Positions 47,342-54,717 of a stretch of 64,000 bases of DNA are shown one piece after another. Source of the DNA: Diadema setosum (lineage: Eukaryota > Echinodermata > Echinoidea > Diadematoida > Diadematidae); the NCBI RefSeq assembly GCF_964275005.1, contig NC_092706.1, positions 5,622,564 through 5,686,563 of the forward strand, read 5' to 3'. A model generated the notes under the pieces. That model saw only the letters and a program-made list of their open reading frames with translations, searched no databases and was not told the DNA's origin. Every line of letters begins with the position of its first letter. The stretch's first letter is position 1. Made by a program: the position numbers and the translations under genes.

Positions 47342-48847
47342 AATGAAGAAGTAGAAGAAGAAGAAGCAGAAGAAGAAGAAGGAGGAGGAGGAGGAGGGAG
47401 AAGGAGGAAGAGGAAAAAGAAGGTCCACATGATTGGGTTTCATTACGCATATTTGTTGTTTCTTTATTCTTAAAAATAGGAAAGAGAATGAAATAAGCTC
47501 AGATGAATTACAAACGCTCTTCTAGATTAGATTTCACTGTGATCATGGTGATATAAGATTTTTCTTCTCTTTGTTTCCAAGCTTGGTATGAAAATTACGA
47601 TAACTTCATCGCAATATTGGTGACAATGATAGTATTATGATTAGCAATGATAATGATGCTACAACTATATATTCTTCTACTATTGAAAATCATTACAACC
47701 TTCATTTGGTAACCCCTTGCTCAGATTTCTGAGTTTTGCTCTCTCTCTATTTTGTTCCGTGATTGTATTCATCACGCTATTTATTAACCTATTCATTTGT
47801 ACTGATTTTTTTTTTCTGCTAATAGGTTTGGTATTTAATGCCTGTACAATGGATACAGTTACCATGTAATATCAAAGGTCTCTGTTTAACTTTGGGAGCA
47901 GTGATTTAAGAAATTTTCAAGATATCACATTTGATGCATGATCATGTGTAGGTCTGTTGTATCACAAAACATCCTACCATATAAAATTTTCTCAATAAAG
48001 CCTAAAATATACGGAGATATCAGTATTTTTCTAAATAAACCGTAACTGTTGACGGTTTAGTCTGGAAACATTTTTGTTATATCTAGCGTTCACATTTTGT
48101 GTATTTAACAAAACTTAACATCGATTATACGGATTCAATTTTTACAGTGGTTGTTTCTATCCCTAACTCACATTCTAAAACTATTTTAAAGCACTAATGC
48201 TGGGTTTTTGTTTCATCTGCAAATGGTAAATAAGCCTTTAAGTATCAGCATATGTTGCAAAGTAACGAAAGACTAACAAAAACTTAGGGGATGTTTGACG
48301 GGAAGAAATTTGGGGTGGAGCCCTCTAAAGTCATGGGTTTTAATTTTTTCGAGTTTTCTTCTTCTTTTTTTTTTTAAAGCCAAGCGTGTGTGTGCTTGGG
48401 GTTGGGGTGGGGTGGGAGGGGTTCCTGCAGGCCTCCTCCCGTTCTGCGACCTCTTAGCATCCATCCCAATAGGATTTTTATTTGTGTGACTTCAAAAGTG
48501 CTGCGACAGGACCTTCATTTCATGAGCATGTCTTCATTCTTATTGATGTCATGTATTATGTATAATGCAGATATGAATAAATACATCCGCTTTGTATCAT
48601 CTTAAACTTCCCTCTGTTATGGTGTGAAAAAAAAAAGAAGAGAAACCCCGAAGTGCCTAACTTACTAATATGGTAGGCATGGTTCTCCCCGGAGACATTC
48701 TTTGTACTCCTGACATCGTCCGAAGAGGATACCTGTGATGTTAGGCGTGGTCCCTGCAGTGAGTTCGACACTCGGATTGGCAACGGTCATCCCCAGCTGA
48801 ACGACGACCAAGAAAAGAGCGAAAAGGGGGCGAAGACTCTTCATCAT
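35877..48847 (-). CDS. ADP-ribosyl cyclase (CD38/BST1/Aplysia cyclase family), seven exons, predicted GPI-anchored
   Basis: Family enzymes convert NAD to cyclic ADP-ribose and, by base exchange, NADP to NAADP, both calcium-releasing messengers. The seven exons below give 325 residues in consistent phases with GT/AG borders throughout. Visible: signal peptide (residues 1 to about 23); FWSG with W109; LEETLPGY (131-138); TWCG (144-147); FWGSAS with W179 and S183; catalytic E217 in the motif Leu-Glu-Ala-Pro-Asn-Leu. These correspond to W125, W189, S193 and E226 of human CD38. All ten family cysteines can be aligned, plus two extra (C51, C57). There are six N-glycosylation sequons (N36, N142, N158, N172, N208, N266). 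The C-terminus has Ser/Gly residues (296-299), then a hydrophobic stretch 306-319, typical of a GPI signal; sea urchin cyclases are known ectoenzymes of this type. Residue 212, equivalent to Aplysia F174 and CD38 T221, is Val. An in-frame ATG at 48910 would put 21 residues before the signal peptide and is less likely. Confidence 0.95.
36056..36275. repeat. AT microsatellites in cyclase intron 6
   Basis: AT runs at 36056-36084 and 36196-36275 just upstream (gene sense) of exon 7. Confidence 0.95.
37429..37521 (-). CDS. ADP-ribosyl cyclase exon 6
   Basis: Residues 245-275 plus two bases of Thr276, including Cys250 and Cys271. The pattern Cys-Glu-Asp-Gly-Ser then Leu about 30 residues before Glu-Asp-Pro matches the family's C-terminal helix region. 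Acceptor TTACCAG, donor GTAAGT. Confidence 0.88.
37632..37925 (+). mobile_element. tRNA-derived SINE with ATT tail in cyclase intron 5
   Basis: A-box-like TGGCATACTGAGTAGTGG at about 37645-37662 and B-box GAGTTCGAATCCCG at about 37694-37707 form a tRNA-like head. The body has AAATGGGTACCTGG and GGTAATAATAA, and the tail is an ATT repeat (37868-37917). Antisense to the cyclase gene. The ATT tail resembles that of the LINE at 15797-16330, which may share the mobilising machinery. Confidence 0.75.
37926..38735. other. Cyclase intron 5, nothing recognised
   Basis: AT-rich intron sequence without supported features. Confidence 0.45.
38736..38770. repeat. AT microsatellite
   Basis: AT dinucleotide run in cyclase intron 5. 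Confidence 0.95.
38785..38960 (-). mobile_element. Penelope-like terminal fragment
   Basis: On the minus strand reads CTTGAAAAAGACCTGTAACA then GGGTCGAAAGCTTGGGAGC, the degenerate hammerhead-like border typical of Penelope-type terminal repeats. The CTGATGA box is degraded. Confidence 0.45.
39256..39296. repeat. GATA/GATATA microsatellite
   Basis: Seven GATA units followed by ATAGAT repeats, adjacent to exon 5. Confidence 0.9.
39297..39341. mobile_element. Fragment of a pogo/Tigger-type MITE
   Basis: AACTGCCGGTTCCGAGGACT then TTCGTTATTACGGGAGTC matches the right half of the complete MITE at 53330-53515. It ends 16 bases from exon 5. Confidence 0.75.
39358..39459 (-). CDS. ADP-ribosyl cyclase exon 5 (catalytic Glu217)
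   Basis: Residues 211-244 plus two bases of codon 245. Carries the catalytic Glu217 in the block Phe-Ala-Arg-Leu-Glu-Ala-Pro-Asn-Leu. The acceptor lies directly behind a TG dinucleotide run and the donor (CA then GTAAGT) lies close to a pogo-type MITE fragment. Confidence 0.9.
39945..39990. repeat. CAA microsatellite
   Basis: About fifteen CAA units with CAG interruptions, in cyclase intron 4. Confidence 0.9.
40142..40218 (-). CDS. ADP-ribosyl cyclase exon 4
   Basis: Residues 186-210 plus two bases of Ser211. Reads Ala-Glu-Gly-Gln-Val-Phe-Ile-Val-Leu-Asn, matching the family's Ala-Glu-Gly-x-Val strand. Acceptor has a ten-T tract ending GGCAG; donor GTAACA. Confidence 0.88.
40389..40612. mobile_element. 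Short palindromic MITE with CAGGGGCGGAT ends
   Basis: Left CAGGGGCGGATACAG and right CTGGATCCGCCACTG are inverted repeats with G and A tracts inside; hAT-like by its termini. A matching 8-base duplication is not evident. In cyclase intron 3. Confidence 0.6.
41131..41459. mobile_element. Palindromic ATTTCGT/ACGAAAT MITE (copy 2)
   Basis: Same ends (ACCCGAATTCACGAAGG and complement), same CATGGTTTAAACCATGG palindromes and ATTTCGT modules as 20938-21442, but about 175 bases shorter because it has fewer central modules. In cyclase intron 3. Confidence 0.85.
41667..42105. mobile_element. Palindromic MITE with GGCCCTC ends
   Basis: Left AAAGGCCCTCTGGCTATGTG and right complement of CATCATACAGCGAGAGGGAC form inverted termini. 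The right subterminal part carries CTCGCTTCGCTCGCTCG. In cyclase intron 3. Confidence 0.6.
42280..42519 (-). CDS. ADP-ribosyl cyclase exon 3 (both active-site tryptophans)
   Basis: Exactly 80 codons, phase 0 at both ends, residues 106-185. Contains FWSG (W109), the LEETLPGY block, LTWCG, and AFWGSAS (W179, S183), so most of the nicotinamide-binding pocket is in this exon. Confidence 0.95.
43900..44510. mobile_element. Diverged copy of the family F foldback MITE
   Basis: Contains GGATGAGAAGACTAC and the inverted TTCTACTAATGTTTCTACATT words of the copies at 8177 and 58330; ends degraded. In cyclase intron 2. Confidence 0.6.
44520..45648. other. Cyclase intron 2, nothing recognised
   Basis: AT-rich intron sequence with a C10 run near 45618. 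No supported features. Confidence 0.45.
45649..46022. mobile_element. Foldback MITE with TTAA ends
   Basis: Arms TTAAAGGGATGGTACAGT and complement of TATACGATCCCTTTAA, with TTTATTTGATGAAAATTGG inverted in the two halves and a GTGTGGGGCCCACAC palindrome at the centre. TTAA on both edges. Confidence 0.8.
46681..46976. mobile_element. Palindromic MITE, family K copy 2
   Basis: Same ends and modules as 3764-4068 (GACCGACACCCACGA and complement; GAGTTCGACA and CTCGTGGGCTGT modules), inserted in the opposite orientation. A clear target duplication is not seen. In cyclase intron 2, 120 bases from exon 2. Confidence 0.8.
47096..47228 (-). CDS. ADP-ribosyl cyclase exon 2
   Basis: Encodes residues 61-105, including the conserved Cys66 and the Asp-Pro-Cys block around Cys83. 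Acceptor CCCCAG and donor AAA then GTGAGT, ending in phase 0. A long pyrimidine-rich microsatellite in sense orientation starts just upstream of the acceptor. Confidence 0.9.
47236..47400. repeat. GAT and GAA/GGA microsatellites beside cyclase exon 2
   Basis: GAT run at 47298-47341 and GAA/GGA purine tract at 47344-47400, plus GAAGAAGAAAAAGACG next to the exon. In gene sense these are ATC and pyrimidine (CTT/CCT) repeats ahead of the acceptor. Confidence 0.9.
48666..48847 (-). CDS. ADP-ribosyl cyclase exon 1 (signal peptide, first cysteines)
   Basis: Encodes residues 1-60 plus two bases of codon 61. Two tandem ATGs open a hydrophobic signal peptide with likely cleavage after Thr-Val-Ala. Mature protein follows with Gly-Arg-Cys-Gln-Glu-Tyr, matching the first conserved block of the Aplysia enzyme. 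The donor GTAAGT lies inside what would otherwise read as a TAG stop; splicing rescues it as Tyr61. Confidence 0.9.
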
Positions 48848-48910
48848 TTTCAGATGTCCAAGTAATGGTGCTGTGGTAGTTTTATCTGTACAAGACGCAT
48901 AAATTACCAT

Positions 48911-50180
48911 ATCATTATTGTTTCTTTACTCAGTGGACTTCTATAATTTTTGTGCATTGCACTTACAAACATATCTCATCTGCAGATCTTTCCCCCACCA
49001 TCCTTGACTGTCGATGAACCATAATAATATATCAATATGTGAGGTAATTTACTGCGACTATTCTCTTGGTGTCATTCTAATTGATATTATATATATAATA
49101 ACTTTATAATAAATAGAATCATTATCTATATACATATATGTACATAACATTGCATTTGCTCCGCATATTGGCAGTACTAAAAAAAAGCAAATCATAATAA
49201 TGTCTCAATAGAGGAATGCATTGAATGCCAATTGCCTTGATTTTAATTCAAAATCCGAATTTTCAGGGGCCTCCCCCTTCATCAGGGATGAAAGTGCTCC
49301 ATATATGTACGTACATATTATGTCTGAATCTTGAAATCTCATGAATCTATTGCGCTTATGGAAAGTAGAATAGAATAGATCTTGCAGAGTAGACTAACAC
49401 CACTTGCCTTGGTCCGATGTCTAATGGTCAAGTGGTCTATAGATCTACTCTATAGCTTCAGACAGTCTAAATGCATTTCGTCTATATGGAATTAACAACT
49501 AGTTCCATGCCAGCAAAGTAAATGTTACTTTCTGTCTCATGATTTTTAAAAAACCCAACTATCCAAATTAACTGAGAGCAAAGACGAAGAGAAGACCATT
49601 TGGAAGGTATTTCAGTGTTCTAGTGATTCTACTAAACTTCCCAGTTTTTTATGTCGAGTCAAGTCTGTCGAAATCAGTGTTTTCAGGTGCCCCTACACCA
49701 GCGCCTTTGTGCCGTCTCACCTTCGTGGCTTGTCCCCTTGCGCCCAGGCACGAAGCACTAAGTTGTTCCGTGTGATTATTAAATAGACCTAAGCCTCATT
49801 TCATTACAAAAAAAAAGTTGCCATGAAAGCAACTCTTGCTGGAATGACAATAATATTGTCATCGTAACGACAAGAATCCAGCTTGCTGATTGATTGTTGC
49901 TAGTTCGCTAAATGCTATACGGGAGGTTGCTATTCCAGCAAGAGTTACTATCCTAACATATTTTTAAAAACGGGGTCCGGGGGGGGGGGAATTTCAAGAA
50001 GCATTTTGTCCGACAAGTTGTCGCACAAATTTGCGTAGCCAATCAGATGCAAGGAGTGCGGGATGCTGCATGAGCAAAGTCATCTTCGTCTTTCTCCTTC
50101 TCCCTCCCCGGATTATTGCTGTCATCATTATTCCCATTCAGCTGAGTATTCTCGACGTCAAGTCTAAATGATTATATATT
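48911..50180. other. Upstream flank of the cyclase gene
   Basis: Likely promoter region; no TATA box or initiator could be assigned. Contains a small inverted repeat, 49829-49948, with arms GCAACTCTTGCTGGAAT and complement, probably a degraded MITE. Confidence 0.4.
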
Positions 50181-50220
50181 ATTACCTATACGAGGTAGTT
50201 TTGCGAGGCAATTGCAGTTG

Positions 50221-50305
50221 ATATTTTGCAGGGTTAAAGGTCAGGAGTTGTTATTTTGCAGGGTTAAAGGTCAGGAGTTGTTATTTTGCAGGGTTAAAGG
50301 TCAGC
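50221..50305. repeat. Three tandem copies of a 30-bp unit
   Basis: TTTTGCAGGGTTAAAGGTCA recurs at 50225, 50255 and 50285 in the left arm. The right arm has one copy only, so the expansion came after the palindrome formed. Confidence 0.85.
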
Positions 50306-51583
50306 AGGCAATATTCGTTCGCCTCTGCCGGTTTTCGCCACGTCGCTGAGTGTCGGTTACACACACCGTACCGTACACAAAACAATGTGTGCAAACAGTG
50401 TAATCTTCCGATTTTCGCCATTCACTTTACACAGGGAGGTGGGAAGAGAAAGAGTGCGATCTCTCTCCCCACCTCCCTCCGATCGACCACGAAAAGAAAA
50501 CATTCCAGGACGTCGCTGGGTGTCGGTTACACGCACCGCAGAAGAACGCTGATAAATCAACTCATACAAGGTCGACCACTTACAGCAGCACTACGCGTCA
50601 AACAATGATTAGTCCATTTGTGCTCAATAATTGCAGAGTGACCATCAGTTTTACAACTCTCCGAATTTAAACAGAAATAAAAATAAAGTGTAAAAGCGTT
50701 CAGATGTTTGAAGTTCGCCTGTTACGACTACATATGTATCTTTGAATTTGGAGTTGAATGATATACATTGATGAACAATTTTTCAATTATTCGACATGTT
50801 GATGATCTACAGGTAGTCAAATGTGGCTTGATCTATATCATAGTGTATAGCCGTATTCACATATTTTCTTAATTTACCTAGAGGATAGGTAATAATTATG
50901 ATATTGACTGGCCTTGAGAGAGATAACAGATAAATATTGCCCGCACTGAAAGAATATTGCCCTCGTCTTCGACTCGGGCAATATTCTTTCAGTTTGGGCA
51001 ATATTTTCTGGTATCTCCCTCGAGGCCAGTCAATATTATATAAATATTGACTGGCCTCGAGGGAGATACCAGAAAATATTCTTTCAGTGCGGGCAATATT
51101 TATCTGGTATCTCCCTCAAGGCCAGTCAATAGCATAATTATTACCTATCCCCTAGCTAAATTAGGAAAATATGTGAGTACGGCTATACACTATGATATAG
51201 ATCAAGCCACATTTGACTACCTGTAGATCATCACCAACATGCCGAATAATTGACAAATTGTTCATCAATGTATATCATTCAACTCCAACTTCAAAGATTA
51301 TGTAGTTGTAACAGGCGAACTCCAAACATCTGAACGCTTTTACACTTTATTTTTGCTTCTGTTTCAATTTGGAGAGTTGTAATAACTGATGGTCACTGTG
51401 CAGTTATTGAGCACAAATTGACTATAGTCATTGCTTGACGCGTAGTGCTGCTGGAAGTGGTCGACCTTGTATGAGTTGATTTATCGGCGTTCTTCTGCGG
51501 TGCGTGTAATCGACACGCAGCGACCTCCTTGAATGTTTTCTCTTCGTGGTCGATCGGAATGTTTACATGTTAAGCAGGGAGGT

Positions 51584-53297
51584 TAGATTTCATTTCATTT
51601 CATTTTTATTTCATTTCCGGCCAAAGCATATAATATGACAAAATCATATAAACAAATTAAGTACAATGTAACTTTTACATTTCCAAATGAAATTTAGATA
51701 TACGTCATTTGTTTACATGAATCAATAAACATACTAGTTGAAGAAATACATGGACAAAATGTGACTGAATCATAACAAATAAAATGTCGGAAATGGAGGG
51801 GACTGCTAAAAAGCCAAGCTTGTAGAATGCAGACCCCTCATGAGTCGTGAAAATTATAGTAATAATGCAACGAGTCAATTTGACATAATCCTCGGGAAAC
51901 AGAACATAAAACGAGTACGCACAAAAATGCACACACAGACAGAAACAAAGCTGCTCTCTTACATACGCGTGGAAAGAATAAACAGGAGGTCAGAGGCCAG
52001 AAGGGGACAGGAAGACAGAGGAAGGCAGAGGAAAGGGAAAAGGAGGAAGAGTTCAAGGGTCGATGCCAGGGCACATGAGACTTTGGTCTTACCGAGAAGT
52101 GGACTACACTACGAGTGATATATTATAACGGTTATGAAATAAATTAAATAAAGTAAAGACATTAGCAGCAAAGAAATCAGTTAAGAGCTTTCGAAATGCA
52201 AATCCCCAGTCATGTAAGAATTAACAAACATTTTCTTTAATTTGAAAGTAAAAGTGTTGAAACTTAGAGATTCCTTTATGCTGCTGTCAAGGGAATTCCA
52301 GAATTTAGGTCCAGCGAAAGAGAATATAGACTTTGCAAAAATCGTCCTAAACAGTGGTAAATGGAATTCATTGGTTTGTCTGGTGGGGTATGAATGTACA
52401 GTTTTATTTTGAATAAACATGGAGTCAAACGCAAAAGGAAGGGAATGATTTATCAATTTGTACATAAACTGACCTAGATTCAAACAATACAAATCCTTGA
52501 TTTTTAAAATATTATTTTGATAAAACAAGTCATTAGTATGACATCTCCACGATTCTCTACAAATAATACGAAGAGCTTTTTTTCTGCAATAATAATATTC
52601 TTTCTAAATATGAGGAGTAAGTGTTCCCCCAGGCGAGAATGCCATAGTTCAGATAGGGTAAAATTAAAGATGAATATAACATTAATAAAACATTTTTGGG
52701 GAAATAGAATTTAACTTTATTGATTACGCCGACATTTCTAGAAATTGTACGGCAAACTGAATCAATATGCAAATTCCAGGTGAGCTTATTATCAAGAATC
52801 AAACCTAAAAATCTAATTGAAGAAACTTCTTCTACAACTATATCATCCAAATAAATGTTCTGAGATAACTTTTCCAAAGAATTACTGAAAAGCATACATT
52901 TAGTTTTTTGAAGATTAATTGACAATTTGTTGGCTCTAGTCCAGGAAAGTAACTTTTTTTATCTCGACATTCATAGTGTCGATCAATAACACAGGATCAG
53001 GACTAGAAAAGAACACATTTGTATCATCAGCAAATAATAAAAAGGAAAGAATACTTGATGAATTTTCAATATCATTGATGTAAAGAACAAATAAAAGTGG
53101 ACCAAGTAAACTTCCTTGCGGTACACCACAAGTGATATCATGCATAACAGATTCATGACCATTTATATAAACAAATTGGTTGCGATTGGTAAGGTAATTC
53201 CTGAACCACTCCAAGGCCATGCCTCGGATACCATAATGGGATAATTTGTAAAGGAGTATTTTGTGGTCAATTTTTGTGGTCAGTTTTTGTGGTCAAT
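51584..53297 (-). mobile_element. 5'-truncated non-LTR retrotransposon with RT domain
   Basis: Minus-strand frames encode, in order: Lys-Ile-Asp-His-Lys-Ile-Leu; Cys-Gly-Val-Pro-Gln-Gly-Ser-Leu-Leu-Gly-Pro (RT motif); Phe-Ala-Asp-Asp (catalytic box near 53025); Lys-Thr-Lys-Cys-Met; Phe-Leu-Gly; Leu-Pro-Tyr-Leu-Asn-Tyr-Gly; and Phe-Trp-Asn-Ser-Leu. These are typical of the Jockey/CR1 group. The frame is broken at an A-run (52954-52960) and again near 52560. The 3' tail is an AAATG array (51588-51620 on the plus strand as CATTT). Confidence 0.88.
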
Positions 53298-53329
53298 TCC
53301 ACTCCTTCTCTTCCCACCTCCCTGTTTTA

Positions 53330-53515
53330 CAGTGCACTCCCGTTATAACGAACGCGGTTATAACAAAATTCTGGTTATAACGAAGTAAAAATTTGGGCTG
53401 CAATGTCATCCACTCTATGTATTTTTATTGCCTATTTGCTCGGTTATAACAAAATTCCGATATAACGAAAGAAAACTGCCGGTCCCGAGGATTTCGTTAT
53501 AACGGGAGTCCACTG
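53330..53515. mobile_element. pogo/Tigger-type MITE with TA target duplication
   Basis: Ends CAGTGCACTCCCGTTATAAC and the complement of GTTATAACGGGAGTCCACTG, flanked by TA at 53328-53329 and 53516-53517. GTTATAAC palindromes inside. The terminal sequence is the well-known pogo/Tigger type. Confidence 0.9.
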
Positions 53516-53639
53516 TATATGTAAAAACCCGGATGCTCGTGATAATTATGCTGTAATGTCGCCCGCTGAACTCCCGACCCTGCAAAATACCAACTGTAAT
53601 TGCCTCGCAAAACTACCTCGTATAGGTAATAATGTACAA

Positions 53640-54715
53640 TATTGTCATATTCGGAAAATTTGATGGTTCATGACAGAAAGCCGTATATAAAGGCTAGAAA
53701 CACAAGATGACACCCTAGACGACAGGCATTTTACTTCCCTTTAAGTTAAGGGGTATTTTTTCACTTCCAGCAGAAACATATAATATTTTGCAGAAGTTGA
53801 ATGTATGAATTACGTCACAATGTATAATAAAGGAAAATTTAAATGTTTAGGTTTGCAAAATATTGAAAGAAGATGGAAAGTATACGGAAGCATACGCCAC
53901 AATGACCTACTACACTGCACTTAATTGTGGAGCAAAGTTGAAAGTTAAAAAGTGCAAGTTGGAAGTTAAAAGTTGAGACGTGGGGTCTCTAGAATGACGT
54001 CACTAATTTCGGCTCGCCATAGACCGGTGCACTTTTGGCGAAAATGCGTGAAGAAAATCTTTCAGTTTTGATTCGCGATTTCTTCATGGCGTGAATACTT
54101 TCAAACAAATTATATTCATAATTTGTTTCAGGGTACTTCTTATTTGCTCGTATGTGACACCCAATTTCATATGAATCTGATCAGTTTTATTGCAGCTTGT
54201 TATCATTAGGTCCTTTACTTCTTTAATCACTGCATGCCTGGGGTTTTCCGCTTTATTGTAGGCCTTAACAGGGCAACTTCGCACATCGCTATCATTATAT
54301 TTCATCATTACATACTATCACCACACTGAACATGCTGTGCTCCACGCTTCGGGACACTTTTAAGAGCAATAGCAAAACAATAAACTCAACTTTATTTCCG
54401 TCGATTTCTTCCAGGGTGTGTCAGAAACAAAAGGTGCCAGCGGTGAATGTTACACATTACAGATGAGAAGTAGGGGAGAGAGGATGGTCGGGAAGAAGAG
54501 GGCGTGAGGGTGGGAGAGAGTTTAGGGAAGAGTTCTAAAGAGAAAGCTCTTTGCTTATCATTCGGTGAGATGCCTCACTTTTTGACCACTAAGGCTCATG
54601 TTGGGGTGTGCAGCCACACTGAGAACGGAGACTCCGGGAGGGAACTCGACAGATCGACAAGTCGCCTGCACACAGGAAAACCCCTATGTTTGTATTTCGA
54701 CGAATTGTCAGTACA
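53640..54715. other. Non-coding, nothing recognised
   Basis: Open frames at 54504-54824 have no domain or splice support. Confidence 0.45.
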
Positions 54716-54717
54716 TT

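Larger units (their letters stand above)
50181..53630. mobile_element. Large foldback element with nested LINE and nested pogo MITE
   Basis: Outer ends ATTACCTATACGAGGTAG and complement. The left arm runs from 50181 to about 51030; the right arm is colinear from about 51040 to 51583 and resumes at about 53298-53328 and 53520-53630. The arm is interrupted by a LINE (51584-53297) and a pogo MITE (53330-53515). Removing these gives about 1.5 kb of nearly pure palindrome. No transposase frame. Target duplication not clear. Confidence 0.85.

Noticed and set aside
48848..48910. Upstream in-frame ATG for the cyclase
   Set aside because: Starting there would place 21 mostly polar residues before a well-formed signal peptide. 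The tandem ATG at 48847 is preferred.
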